Positions 17,465 to 27,613 of a stretch of DNA of 42,668 nt are shown here, piece by piece. Position numbers and translations under genes: made by a program. The notes beneath the pieces were generated by a model, which was not told where the DNA came from, did not search any database, and worked only from the letters and a program-made list of their open reading frames with translations. This DNA is from a virus: positions 1 through 42,668 of the IMG/VR virus record IMGVR_UViG_3300029319_000122; one strand, given 5' to 3'. How positions within the stretch are numbered: position 1 is the first letter of the stretch; every line of letters begins with the position of its first letter.

Positions 17465-19054
17465 ATGCCCGCCGTAGTAACAGATCAGTTTAGAATAACG
17501 AACGCAAGTAATTTTGTAGACTCTGTATTAGATTCTAATAATTCTTATTATGTATTTTTAGGATTACCAAATCCAGCGGTAACTGGTTTTGGAAGAACAT
17601 CAAATTGGAATTCTTCAACACCGAATCCAGTAGATAATTTACAATATCTTACTCACTATAGAGATACATCATTATTTGGAAAGAAAATAAATTCTTCAAA
17701 TATTCGTAGAGTAGTAAAAAAACATACATGGGCTGCAAATACCAAATACGATATGTATCGTCACGATTATGAAGCATTGAGTAATCCTGCACCTAATTCA
17801 CAAACTGGAAGTTTATATAAAACAAATTACTATGTGATTACATCTGAATTTAAGGTTTATATTTGTTTAGATAATGGTAGTAGTGCAACTAATCTAAAAG
17901 GAAATGAATCATTAGATGAACCCACCTTTACAGATTTAGAACCAGCAGCTGCTGGAACACAAAATGACGGATATATTTGGAAATATTTGTTTACGGTTTC
18001 TCCGAGTGATGTAATAAAATTTGATTCGACTGAATACATAGTTCTCCCAAATGATTGGTCAACTACGACTGATGCTCAAATACAATCAATAAGAGAATCT
18101 GGAGATTCGGATATTAACAGAAATCAATTGAAAAAAGTTTACATTGCCGATGGTGGATCTGGTTATAATGGTGGTAGTACTGCAACTAGATCTGAAATTT
18201 GTAATATTCTTGGTGATGGAAGTGGTGCAAAAGCACTAGTAACAGTTACTAGTGGTGTTATAACTGACGTAGTTGTTACCTCTGGTGGATCTGGTTATAC
18301 TTTTGGAATAGTAGATTTAACTCCTATTAATAATATTGGTGTAGAAGAATCAAATAAAGCAAAACTGATACCAATAATTCCACCATCAAAGGGGCATGGG
18401 TTTGATATCTATACTGAACTTGGTGCGGATAAAGTTTTAGTTTATTCACGTTTTGATGATTCAACAAAGGATTTTCCAACAGATACCCATTTTGGTCAGG
18501 TAGGAATAATTAAAAATCCATCACAATTCAGCACGGCAGCAGGTATTTTAACAACACCTCAATTTTCATCATTATCATCAATTAAATTACAGTCATCCAT
18601 TGACACTTCTGATTATAATAATTTAATTGGAGTTAGTATAGCACAAACTGTAACTGGTGGTACTGCAAGAGGTATTGTTGCGTCTTATGATCAGGATACT
18701 TTTGTCTTAAAATACATTCAAGATCGAAGTTTAAATTTAAATCAAACTACCAATGATACAACTGATTATCAGGGTGTGGATTTAAGAGGTGGAGTATTAT
18801 CTTTTGAATCAAGTGATGCATCTATAAATGGAAGTGGTAGTGTTTCATTTGATGCCTCAATAGATAAGAGTTTTAGTGGTATAACTACAACTATCGGCAA
18901 CAAACAAATTAATTTGGGAGTTGAGTTCACAGGAGGTCTAGCTAATCCTGAAATAAATAAAAAGACTGGTGATGTTATCTACATTGATAATCGAAAAAAA
19001 GTTGAAAGAAACATCAGACAAAAAGAAGACGTTAAAATTATCCTAGAATTCTAA
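17465..19054 (+). CDS. 8: baseplate wedge subunit gp8, enlarged
   Basis: This is gp8, which forms dimers at the periphery of the baseplate wedge. The N-terminal part with YYVFLGLPNPAVTGFGRTSN matches the gp8 core, as do DGYIWKYLFTVSPSDVIKFD and EYIVLPNDW. The C-terminal IYIDNRKKVERNIRQKEDVK plus IILEF matches the end of T4 gp8. At 529 residues it is far longer than T4 gp8 (334). Much of the excess is an insert of G-S-G-Y repeats at residues about 222-290 and further beta segments near 390-460. It has its own late promoter and ends 4 nt before the next gene. Confidence 0.9.
   Translation: MPAVVTDQFRITNASNFVDSVLDSNNSYYVFLGLPNPAVTGFGRTSNWNSSTPNPVDNLQYLTHYRDTSLFGKKINSSNIRRVVKKHTWAANTKYDMYRHDYEALSNPAPNSQTGSLYKTNYYVITSEFKVYICLDNGSSATNLKGNESLDEPTFTDLEPAAAGTQNDGYIWKYLFTVSPSDVIKFDSTEYIVLPNDWSTTTDAQIQSIRESGDSDINRNQLKKVYIADGGSGYNGGSTATRSEICNILGDGSGAKALVTVTSGVITDVVVTSGGSGYTFGIVDLTPINNIGVEESNKAKLIPIIPPSKGHGFDIYTELGADKVLVYSRFDDSTKDFPTDTHFGQVGIIKNPSQFSTAAGILTTPQFSSLSSIKLQSSIDTSDYNNLIGVSIAQTVTGGTARGIVASYDQDTFVLKYIQDRSLNLNQTTNDTTDYQGVDLRGGVLSFESSDASINGSGSVSFDASIDKSFSGITTTIGNKQINLGVEFTGGLANPEINKKTGDVIYIDNRKKVERNIRQKEDVKIILEF
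18130..18330 (+). repeat. G-S-G-Y repeat pair inserted in gp8
   Basis: Two units, VYIADGGSGYNGGSTATRSE and ITDVVVTSGGSGYTFGIVDL, flank a GDGSGAKALVTV linker. The pair interrupts the gp8 fold between the EYIVLPNDW region and the C-terminal strands, and it has no counterpart in T4 gp8. Its pattern is the same as that of the giant protein and gp14. Confidence 0.75.
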
Positions 19055-19058
19055 GAAA

Positions 19059-22000
19059 ATGTCACAAAAAATTAATTTAAATGCAAGTCCATATTATGAT
19101 GATTTTGATAATCAGAAAAATTTTCATAGGGTTCTTTATAAACCTGGTTTTCCAGTACAAGCAAGGGAATTAACACAACAACAATCAATATTACAAGATC
19201 AAATCGAAAAGTTTGGTGATCATGTTTTTAAAGAGGGTTCAGTCGTAATACCTGGAGGAATTGGATATGACACACAATATAATGCCGTAAAATTAAATAA
19301 TACTAATTTTAATATTGATATATCGATTTATATTAATAATTTTTTAGGTAAAAGAATAGTTGGAAGTGAGTCTGGGATTGAAGCTGTTGTAAAATTTATT
19401 GCTCTTCCAGATGGTGGTGATGTAGAAAATATAACCTTGTATGTAACATATTTAAGTGCCGACAATAATTCACAATTCAATTCATTTACAGATGGAGAAA
19501 CATTAAGTGCGACTGAAAATGTCATATACGGTAATACCACAATAAGTGCTAATACTCCATTCGCTTCACTTATTTCTGAAGATGCAACTGCAGTCGGATC
19601 TGCTGCATTTATATCTCAGGGAGTATATTATGTCAGGGGATTCTTTGTTAATGTTTCCAATCAAACAATAATATTAGATCATTATTCAAACACCCCTTCA
19701 TACCGTATTGGGTTGCAAGTCAGAGAAATTATTGTAAATGCCAAAGATGATGGAAGTTTATATGATAATGCAAAAGGATTTACTAACTTTGCAGCACCAG
19801 GTGCAGATAGATTAAACATTGAGTTAATATTAACTAAAAAGTTATTAACAGATAAAAATGATACTGATTTTATTGAGTTGCTAAGACTTGATGAGGGGTT
19901 ATTAAAAATAATACAATCAAAGAGTGAGTATAATAAAATTCGTGATTGGATTGCGGAAAGAACCTATGATGAGTCTGGTGATTATAGTGTCGAACCGTTT
20001 AGAATGAATTTATTTAATTCACTAAATGATAATTTTGGAAATGGTGGTTTATTTTTTGAAGGTGAGAGAACAGATCAAGAAAATGAACCATCAGATGATT
20101 TAATGTGCTTAAAAATATCTGCAGGTGAGGCATATGTGAGAGGATATGATGTTAATAAAACAGGAACAACAATTATAGATGTTGATAAACCAAGAGATGT
20201 TGGTATCAGAAGTGATATTGGTGTTGGTTTTGAGATGGGAAATATTTTAAAATTAAATAATGTCACAAAAGGTGTTATAAATCAAGGAAGTATCGTAAAA
20301 TTATTTGATAATTTTAATGGTGCAGGAACTAATATTGGTAGTGCAAGGGTTTATTCGTTTAATTTAGAGGACGCTGCATATGAGGGTAATGCTACAAGAT
20401 GGGAACTAAGATTATTTGATGCTCAAACAAATACAGATTTAGTTTTAAATCAAACAGTAAGTAGCACTGAACTACCAGCAGGTTCTTTCATAAAAGGAAA
20501 AAATAGTGGGGCAAGTGGATTTGCCGTTGGTGCTGGTGGTAATTCAACATTAGTTAAATTAAATGAAACTTCAGGATCATTTAATATTGGTGAACAGATA
20601 CAAATAAATGGTGTTGATTTCCCAAGAACAATTGGAATAGCAACTGTATATACAGCACAAGATATCAAATCTGTGGATGACGGTGACAAATTAAAGGCAG
20701 ATGTCGTATTGGAAAGATTCAGATTGCCAAATAACATTGTCAATGTAGTTATTAATGGTGCCACTGTTACCGCACCAGGTAACGTATTTACAGGCATGAA
20801 GGCTGGATCTGTTGTTAGATATGCAAAACCAGGATTTACAACAGAAACTTATAATAAAGTTGCAGAAGTTGGTGTTGGTGGAACTAATTTAACACTTGAA
20901 AGAATATCCACAGGAGTTGCTGGTGTATATGAGGGTGAACTCGTTGCTGGAGATTCAATATCAGTTCCAATGTTTATTGGCGCACCATTTATTACTGGAT
21001 CTGGAGCTTTATATGCACCATTACCAAATGGTAATGTATCAGATATTGATTTATCAGATTCTACATTAAAGGTGACAGAAACAAATCTTAGAAAGCAAGC
21101 AGGTGGTCAAGAGTTAACAATTGACATTGGTAATACAAGTTTAAGCACTGATGCAATATTTGAAAATTTTGATCAAGAGAGATATTCATTATTTCAAGAC
21201 GATGGTAAACCCTTACCAATTACAAATGATATATTCGAATTAAAAGATGGAAGTAAACAAATTGTTATTTCTAATTTGCCAAATAATTTTTTTAGAACAA
21301 GTCTAACTCTTACAAAAACAAAAATAAGATCAAAAATAAAAAATTATAATCGAAGTCAAAAATTAAATGTAACTAGATCAAAACTTGCACAATCAGGTAG
21401 TGTTGCGGGAGGAGATAGCAAATCAATTGCTGATGGACTTACATTTGATGCCAGATATGGTTTAAGAGTGCAGGATGAAGAAATATCTTTAAATTATCCA
21501 GATGTAGTTAAGTTTCTGGCAGTTTATGAGTCTACAAACACATCTACACCAGTATTAGATAAATTAACCTTTACAAGCACTGTTGCTGTACAGACTAATG
21601 CAATTATTGGTGAAAATATAATAAGTAAGGACACTAGTGTCATTGCAAGAGTTGTATCCTCACCTTCTAATAACATATTAGAAATTGTATACTTAACATC
21701 AGGAAAATTCCAAGCAGGTGAATCAGTCGAATTTGATGAATCAAATATAAAAACAACTATCGAATCAATTACAATAGGAAATTATAAAGATATAACAAAT
21801 TCATTTACTTTAGATAAAGGTCAAAAAGATCAGTATTATGATTATTCAAGGTTAGTTCGTAATCGAAATGTTCCAGAACCAAGTGCTCAATTATTAGTTG
21901 TATTTGATTATTATTCTGTTGCTTCTGATGATGGTGATGTATTTACAGTATTAAGTTACGATGAAGAAAGATTTTCAAATGATATACCATATATTGGTGC

Positions 22001-25000
22001 ATTTGGTATAAGAGCAACCGATACACTTGATTTTAGACCAAGAGTTTCAGTATATGATCCCTCTTCTAATACAGGTTCACCTTTTGAATTTTCTGCAAGA
22101 GATTTTAGTGGAACTGCAGTTTTACGTTATCTAACTCCAAATGAGAGTTCTATAGTTGACTTTAAACATTACCTACCAAGAGTAGATAAAGTTTATCTTA
22201 ACAAATTTGGTGAATTTATCTATGAAAAAGGAGTTTCAAGTTTAGATCCAAAAGCACCAACCAAAACTGGTGAATTAATGCAGTTAGCAACAATTACATT
22301 ACCATCTTACTTATACGATACTCAAGATGCAATTTTAAGTCTTGTTGATAATCGAAGATTTACAATGAGAGATATTGGTGATATTGAAGATAGAGTTACA
22401 AATTTAGAAGAAACTACCACATTATCTCTTTTAGAGGTGAGTGCTCAAACTTTACAAATTCAAGACGAAGAAGGTAGAAATAGATTTAAAAGTGGATTAT
22501 TTGCAGACTCATTTAGAAATTATTCATTCATAAATCGAGATCAATCATTAATACAAATAAATCCCAATGCACAAGAACTAATAGCACCTAGAACAAGGGA
22601 TACTCTAGCATCTCAAATCACACCAGCACAAAATACCATTAGTTCAGAGTTGGATTTTAATGAAGATTTTGAATTATTTGATTCAAATGTTAAAAAAACA
22701 GGGAACATAGTTACGTTAAATTATGATGAAGTTGAATGGATTAGTCAACCATATGCAACAGAAACTATAAATGTTAACCCTTACGAATTACCTGTGTTTT
22801 TTGGTGAAGTAGAATTAGATCCTCAAAGCGACATATGGACTAAAACTGTACAACTTGAAGATAAAACTATTCGACAAACGGGTGTTGATAAAACTCTAGC
22901 GTTCTTTGATGAACGAGTAAATCAAAGTGCCTTGAGGAAAATCAACAGTTTTGATCAAGCTAATAATGCACAAACATTTGATGGAACGTTATATCGTAAT
23001 CAATTCTCAACTAATGCTCAAAGACAAAGAGAAAAAATAATGAAGGCAGGACAATTTGTTCAACAACTCGATGCAGACGGAATATCTAGAAACAAGTACG
23101 TACAAGATCAAAAAGTTTTTTCAAACACTCGAATTTTAAGTAATCAAAATCTTTTAATTGCATCAAGTAATGATGATTTTGTTAGATCTCGAAATATTCA
23201 ATTTATATCTGAGGGATTCTTAGACTTTGTACAGACATACTTATTCTTTGATGGTCAAAAGATATCAGATATAATTCCAAAATTACTTGAAATAACACCA
23301 ACAAAAAATGGTTCTGTGTCTGGATCAAATGGTGCGTTTAAAATTGGAGAGGAGGTTCATGCTCTTAATGCAGAGGGTAATGTAATCATGAAATTTAGAT
23401 TATGTAAACCAAATCATAAATTTGGAAAATATGATAGTCCATCTGAGACATATTTTAGTAACCCATATAATTCTAATTTGGAAATATCATCAGATTATAG
23501 TCAATCATCAACAGTCTTAAATGTTGATACAAAAGCGTTATCTGAGGAAGCACAGGGTAAATATTTTGGATATGTTGAAAAAAATTCTCAATTAGTTGGG
23601 CAGGAAAGTAACGCTACTGCATATGTAAAAGACCTGAGATTGATTACTGATGCTTTTGGTGATATAATTGGATCATGTTTCATTCGAGATCCTCTCAATC
23701 AACCAGCACCAAAAGTTAAGATACAAGCAGGTCTTACAAACTTTAAACTTACTACAAGTCCAACAAATGAAAATATAGAACCAACACAAAAATTTGGACT
23801 TGTAACTGCCGAGACAGAATATAATGCTGTTGGTACAACTGAGGAATGGCAGCAAACACAAGTTGAAGTTGAAGATAAAGTAACAATTCAATTAAGAAGA
23901 CCAAGGAAAAAACACTACGATCCTCTCGCACAAACATTTGTTGTAGGTGGTAATGTTATAGAAGCAACTGATGCAAGGGATTCAAATAAAGATTTAAATG
24001 GTGTTTTCATAACTGCGGTTGAAGTTTATTTTGCAACGGTAGATACTGTGGCAAATGCTCCAATAAGATGTGAAATAAGATCAACTGTTGCAGATGCAAG
24101 ACCATCATTCGAGGTTATAGGAAGAAGTAAGACTCTTAGACCAAAGGGCACCGATGCAAATGGAAATGAAATTACATTAATCGAAGCAGATCCAGATCAG
24201 GCAAGTAAACCAACCAAATTTACTTTCCCTGAACCAATTTATTTGGATTCTGGTAAATCTTATTCTTTTGTATTACTCGCACCAAGAAGTGTTGCTTATA
24301 ATGTCTGGACAGGAAGGCATGGTAGTGTTGCCGTAAACCCAGCTACAATTCAAGGAGCAGATCCTGGTTCTTCATTAATTTACTCAACACAGTATGGTGC
24401 AGGTGCCTTATTTAAGTCACAAAATGGTGCTCTCTGGACAGAGGATCAACATCAAGATATGACCTTCAAGTTATATAAAGCTAAGTTTACATCTAAATCA
24501 GGTTCAGTATTCTTTAATAATCCTGATTTGGATGAAAGTAATGGTTATGGAACTGGGTTAATCAACAATCCTCTATTCACACTTTCAAAAACAGGATCAA
24601 TTGGTATAACTACAAACTTAGGTATGGGAACATTACTCTCACCAGGTCGAAAAATTTGTGGAGGTTCAACAAATTCAACAGCTGTAATTACAGGAACTGG
24701 AAGCACGGTAAGTGCTGTTACACTTCTAAAAGGAGGAACTAATTACTCGATAACTCCTTCTTCTGACACTGACAATGTGGCCACATTTGCCATCACTGGT
24801 AAGGGTTCTGGACTTAGATTAAATTTAACTGTTGGTTCTGATGGTGTTATCACTGGATTTGATAATTCCGAACCGATAGTTGCACATGGAAGTGGATATC
24901 AAGTTGGAGACGTTGTTGGTATAGACACAAGTACTGCTGGTAAACAAGGAACTGGCGCAGAGATAACAATTTCGGGTTCCAATGGTATTGATACATTATT

Positions 25001-26528
25001 CCTAACAAATATACAGGCAGACGAAAGTCCAAATGGATTCCAAGTTGGAACTCAAATCAAATATTTCACTGATGCTGGAAGTGTACAAGGAATAGGTGCT
25101 ACAGGTACTATTCTTTCTGGTGGAGTTAATTTTGATGGTGGATTACATGCTGGTAATGTAATGTTTGTCGATCAATTTAATCATGGAATGTACTCTTCAT
25201 CAAATAAAGTAAAATTAAGTGATATTGAGTCTGATGTTGAACCAACTGTAATAACCGCAGACTTAAGCAAAACAGAAACATCTATCATCAGTGTTGCATC
25301 AACATCTCAATTTGCTAATTTTGAGGGAATAGCAGTGGGTGCTGCAAACACTGGATATGTTAAAATAGGTAGTGAAATTATAGGATATGAGGGTGTTGGA
25401 GTAGGTGAATTATTAATCGGTAGTGGTCAAAGAGGTGTTGATGGCACAATAATAATTGATCATTCATTAAATTCAGTTGCCAAGAAACACGAAATTGCTG
25501 GAGTATCAATAAGAAGATTAGAGACGACTGATACAACAGGTCTTTCAGTAACTACTCCTATAGATCTCGATGATTATCACGTAACCTTTGATAGATCAAC
25601 TAATGGAAAGAAAAGAGATATATTTGATACTACTGATAATTCCCCTCAATTATCATTTAATAGTGATGCATTTTTAGGTGGATCAAATGTAAAAGCGACC
25701 CAGAATATATTGTATAGTGCTTTAGTTCCAAGATATGATGTGTTAACTCCAACTGGTGTGAATGGTGCTGTAACAGGCATAGAGGCATCAATTAGAAGTG
25801 TTTCTGGTACAAGTGTAAGTGGGAACGAAATATCATTCTTAGATGAAGGATTTGAAAATGTTCAAATTAATAGTATTAATTCATTTGATAAAGTTAAATT
25901 GGTGGCATCCAAATTAAATGAAAACCAATACTTAACTAATCTACCGTCAAATAAATCATTCACAACTATTCTTAATCTAACTACAAATGATGAAAATATA
26001 TCTCCTGTAGTTAGATTGACCAGTGGATCTGAAACTGAGTTTATAAGTAACAGATTAAATAGACCGATTGATTTAGAAGATTATGATACTAATGGTCGTG
26101 TGAATTCAATTTCTGACGATCCTCACTATGCAATTTACGTTTCAAACACAGTTTCATTAAGTAAACCAGCCACTTCATTAAAAGTATTGTTGAGTGCATT
26201 TAGATCTCAATCCTCAGACTTTAGAGTTCTTTATAGTTTAGATAGATCAGATTCAAGTGAAATAGAACAAGCATTTGAACTATTTCCTGGTTTTAAAAAC
26301 ACAACTAAAACGGATAATGATGGTTTTATAGTAACTGATGAATCAAAAAATGATGGTAGACCTGATACGATAGTCACACCAAGTGAAAGTAATCAATTTA
26401 AGGGATATCAATTCACTGTTGATAATTTACCTGAATTTACAGGATTTACCATAAAAATTGTAATGTCAGGAACAAATCAAGCTCAACCACCTAGAATTAA
26501 AGATTTGAGAGCAATTGCAGTTAGATAA
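19059..26528 (+). CDS. DUF4815-type baseplate/fibre structural protein (2489 aa)
   Basis: The N-terminus, LNASPYYDDFDNQKNFHRVL followed by FPVQARELTQQQSILQDQIE and VFKEGSVVIPGG, is the signature of DUF4815-type virion proteins. In T4-like marine phages these sit where T4 has genes 9-12. Residues about 1-1150 appear to be the conserved part. A probable coiled coil at about 1096-1145 (DIEDRVTNLEETTTLSLLEV) hints at a trimeric fibrous region. The C-terminal half carries G-S-G-Y repeats (near 24700-24980), an RG-x-x-GT...H module (near 25356-25482) and a final beta domain of the kind often found at fibre attachment sites. No membrane segment is seen. It probably forms part of the baseplate periphery or links fibres to it (inference). 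Confidence 0.8.
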   Translation: MSQKINLNASPYYDDFDNQKNFHRVLYKPGFPVQARELTQQQSILQDQIEKFGDHVFKEGSVVIPGGIGYDTQYNAVKLNNTNFNIDISIYINNFLGKRIVGSESGIEAVVKFIALPDGGDVENITLYVTYLSADNNSQFNSFTDGETLSATENVIYGNTTISANTPFASLISEDATAVGSAAFISQGVYYVRGFFVNVSNQTIILDHYSNTPSYRIGLQVREIIVNAKDDGSLYDNAKGFTNFAAPGADRLNIELILTKKLLTDKNDTDFIELLRLDEGLLKIIQSKSEYNKIRDWIAERTYDESGDYSVEPFRMNLFNSLNDNFGNGGLFFEGERTDQENEPSDDLMCLKISAGEAYVRGYDVNKTGTTIIDVDKPRDVGIRSDIGVGFEMGNILKLNNVTKGVINQGSIVKLFDNFNGAGTNIGSARVYSFNLEDAAYEGNATRWELRLFDAQTNTDLVLNQTVSSTELPAGSFIKGKNSGASGFAVGAGGNSTLVKLNETSGSFNIGEQIQINGVDFPRTIGIATVYTAQDIKSVDDGDKLKADVVLERFRLPNNIVNVVINGATVTAPGNVFTGMKAGSVVRYAKPGFTTETYNKVAEVGVGGTNLTLERISTGVAGVYEGELVAGDSISVPMFIGAPFITGSGALYAPLPNGNVSDIDLSDSTLKVTETNLRKQAGGQELTIDIGNTSLSTDAIFENFDQERYSLFQDDGKPLPITNDIFELKDGSKQIVISNLPNNFFRTSLTLTKTKIRSKIKNYNRSQKLNVTRSKLAQSGSVAGGDSKSIADGLTFDARYGLRVQDEEISLNYPDVVKFLAVYESTNTSTPVLDKLTFTSTVAVQTNAIIGENIISKDTSVIARVVSSPSNNILEIVYLTSGKFQAGESVEFDESNIKTTIESITIGNYKDITNSFTLDKGQKDQYYDYSRLVRNRNVPEPSAQLLVVFDYYSVASDDGDVFTVLSYDEERFSNDIPYIGAFGIRATDTLDFRPRVSVYDPSSNTGSPFEFSARDFSGTAVLRYLTPNESSIVDFKHYLPRVDKVYLNKFGEFIYEKGVSSLDPKAPTKTGELMQLATITLPSYLYDTQDAILSLVDNRRFTMRDIGDIEDRVTNLEETTTLSLLEVSAQTLQIQDEEGRNRFKSGLFADSFRNYSFINRDQSLIQINPNAQELIAPRTRDTLASQITPAQNTISSELDFNEDFELFDSNVKKTGNIVTLNYDEVEWISQPYATETINVNPYELPVFFGEVELDPQSDIWTKTVQLEDKTIRQTGVDKTLAFFDERVNQSALRKINSFDQANNAQTFDGTLYRNQFSTNAQRQREKIMKAGQFVQQLDADGISRNKYVQDQKVFSNTRILSNQNLLIASSNDDFVRSRNIQFISEGFLDFVQTYLFFDGQKISDIIPKLLEITPTKNGSVSGSNGAFKIGEEVHALNAEGNVIMKFRLCKPNHKFGKYDSPSETYFSNPYNSNLEISSDYSQSSTVLNVDTKALSEEAQGKYFGYVEKNSQLVGQESNATAYVKDLRLITDAFGDIIGSCFIRDPLNQPAPKVKIQAGLTNFKLTTSPTNENIEPTQKFGLVTAETEYNAVGTTEEWQQTQVEVEDKVTIQLRRPRKKHYDPLAQTFVVGGNVIEATDARDSNKDLNGVFITAVEVYFATVDTVANAPIRCEIRSTVADARPSFEVIGRSKTLRPKGTDANGNEITLIEADPDQASKPTKFTFPEPIYLDSGKSYSFVLLAPRSVAYNVWTGRHGSVAVNPATIQGADPGSSLIYSTQYGAGALFKSQNGALWTEDQHQDMTFKLYKAKFTSKSGSVFFNNPDLDESNGYGTGLINNPLFTLSKTGSIGITTNLGMGTLLSPGRKICGGSTNSTAVITGTGSTVSAVTLLKGGTNYSITPSSDTDNVATFAITGKGSGLRLNLTVGSDGVITGFDNSEPIVAHGSGYQVGDVVGIDTSTAGKQGTGAEITISGSNGIDTLFLTNIQADESPNGFQVGTQIKYFTDAGSVQGIGATGTILSGGVNFDGGLHAGNVMFVDQFNHGMYSSSNKVKLSDIESDVEPTVITADLSKTETSIISVASTSQFANFEGIAVGAANTGYVKIGSEIIGYEGVGVGELLIGSGQRGVDGTIIIDHSLNSVAKKHEIAGVSIRRLETTDTTGLSVTTPIDLDDYHVTFDRSTNGKKRDIFDTTDNSPQLSFNSDAFLGGSNVKATQNILYSALVPRYDVLTPTGVNGAVTGIEASIRSVSGTSVSGNEISFLDEGFENVQINSINSFDKVKLVASKLNENQYLTNLPSNKSFTTILNLTTNDENISPVVRLTSGSETEFISNRLNRPIDLEDYDTNGRVNSISDDPHYAIYVSNTVSLSKPATSLKVLLSAFRSQSSDFRVLYSLDRSDSSEIEQAFELFPGFKNTTKTDNDGFIVTDESKNDGRPDTIVTPSESNQFKGYQFTVDNLPEFTGFTIKIVMSGTNQAQPPRIKDLRAIAVR
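24699..24978 (+). repeat. G-S-G-Y repeat pair in the DUF4815-type protein
   Basis: One unit reads AVTLLKGGTNYSITPSS and a second reads PIVAHGSGYQVGDVVGID, with a GKGSGLRLNLTV strand pair between them. This is the same repeat family as in gp8, gp14 and the giant protein. Confidence 0.65.
25356..25482 (+). repeat. RG-x-x-GT...H module in the DUF4815-type protein
   Basis: The residues read VKIGSEIIGYEGVGVGELLI, then GQRGVDGTIIIDHS. The arrangement matches the modules at 4771-4875, 9211-9320 and 13810-13971 in the giant protein, so this module too is shared between the two genes. Confidence 0.55.
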
Positions 26529-26734
26529 TGATTAAAGTAGAAGGTCACTCTCACTTATACAGAGATGAAACAACTGGAGCAATTATTAATTGTGATGATA
26601 GTGGTTATGATCAGTATGTAAAATCTTTAACTTATAGGAAAAATCAAAAGGAAGAACTTAACAATATGAAAAAAGAACTTGATGAGATAAAGTCTTTACT
26701 CAAAATTTTAGTGGAGGGTAAAAATAACTCATAA
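26528..26734 (+). CDS. small coiled-coil protein of T4-like phages (68 aa)
   Basis: The 68-residue product begins MIKVEGHSHLYRDETTGAII, a pattern I recall in small proteins of many T4-like and marine phages. Residues about 36-62 should form a charged coiled coil (KNQKEELNNMKKELDEIKSL). The start overlaps the previous stop by one base (TAATG), so it is probably translated by reinitiation after the DUF4815-type protein. Its function is unknown; position suggests a virion or assembly protein. Confidence 0.7.
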   Translation: MIKVEGHSHLYRDETTGAIINCDDSGYDQYVKSLTYRKNQKEELNNMKKELDEIKSLLKILVEGKNNS

Positions 26735-26737
26735 ATA
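26730..26737 (+). promoter_or_regulatory. candidate late promoter (CATAAATA)
   Basis: CATAAATA differs from TATAAATA at the first base only and overlaps the stop of the 68-residue gene. It lies in the only gap of this stretch, 25 nt before ATG 26763. Confidence is lower than for the perfect boxes. Confidence 0.45.
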
Positions 26738-26762
26738 TAATTAGAAAATACTATTGAAATAG

Positions 26763-27107
26763 ATGTCATCTGTATATGTTTCAAATTTAATAATAAACAC
26801 AGGAGCAACTTTTAGTCAATCTTTCGACTTATTAGATTCTGAAAGTTCTGGTCCTTTGAATTTGAATGGGTTTACTGTTGCATCACAATTTAGAAAACAT
26901 GCAGGTAGTAGTACAAAAACTGATTTTACAACTGCAATAACAGATGCTACAAATGGTCAGATATCCATTAGTTTAACATCCACACAAACTGCTGCCATAT
27001 CAAAACCAGGACGTTATGTTTATGATGTTGTAATCGATAATGGATCTTCAGTAAAAACTAGAGTAATTGAAGGTTCGGTTCTGGTTAGGGAGGGAGTAAC
27101 AAAATAA
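26763..27107 (+). CDS. small beta-rich virion-type protein (114 aa)
   Basis: The product has the alternating pattern of an immunoglobulin-like or BppU-N-like beta sandwich: NTGATFSQSFDLLDSESSGP, then GFTVASQFRKHAGS, then PGRYVYDVVIDNGS and a closing strand. Proteins of this type in tailed phages attach to baseplates or fibres. It lies just before a fibre-like protein and the neck gene gp13, where T4 has fibre and whisker genes. I infer a structural role but cannot name a T4 equivalent. The start follows a candidate late promoter and the stop overlaps the next start by one base (TAATG). Confidence 0.65.
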   Translation: MSSVYVSNLIINTGATFSQSFDLLDSESSGPLNLNGFTVASQFRKHAGSSTKTDFTTAITDATNGQISISLTSTQTAAISKPGRYVYDVVIDNGSSVKTRVIEGSVLVREGVTK

Positions 27108-27613
27108 TGTCTGTAAAAGTAAGAGTTCAACAATCACCACTAAAAGTTAGAGTCGGACAGTCAGATGCAATAAAAATATTATCCAGTGCACCTATTGGAT
27201 CTGCAACAGTTAAAAATGTTGTAGGTGGAATTGCTGATGTTACTGCGTTAAATGTATCTGGTATTTCAACATTTGCTGGTAATATTAATTCAAATGGAAA
27301 TATTGTAGGTGATAGTGCGACAAATATTTCAGGTATAAGTTCCGTAACTGCAACATCATTCTTTGGTGATGGTTCTGGATTAACTAATACTGGTGCAGTA
27401 TTAAGTGCAGCATCTGGTTCTCAAAGATTAATTTTATCAAGTTTGACATCAGGTATTATGGTAAGTGCTGCAACTGATGCAGATTTGTCATTCAATGCTA
27501 CAAGTAATTTATTAAGTTCAGGAAATCTAAATATCACAGGCACCGCAACTGCAAACACTATGAATGTGACTGGAACACTTACTGCTGGATTAATCGATGG
27601 AGGCTCATTCTGA
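27107..27613 (+). CDS. fibre-like structural protein (168 aa)
   Basis: Residues 1-30 resemble a small attachment domain (VKVRVQQSPLKVRVGQSDAI). From about residue 45 the sequence is Gly/Ser/Thr/Asn-rich with repeated short strands such as LNVSGISTFAGNI, FFGDGSGLTNTGAV and LNITGTATANTMNVTGTLTA. This style is typical of trimeric beta-structured fibre stalks in marine T4-like phages. It is short for a full host-recognition fibre, so it may be a collar, whisker or short fibre component. One-base overlaps link it to both neighbours, and the gp13 start lies in its TGATG stop. Confidence 0.7.
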   Translation: MSVKVRVQQSPLKVRVGQSDAIKILSSAPIGSATVKNVVGGIADVTALNVSGISTFAGNINSNGNIVGDSATNISGISSVTATSFFGDGSGLTNTGAVLSAASGSQRLILSSLTSGIMVSAATDADLSFNATSNLLSSGNLNITGTATANTMNVTGTLTAGLIDGGSF

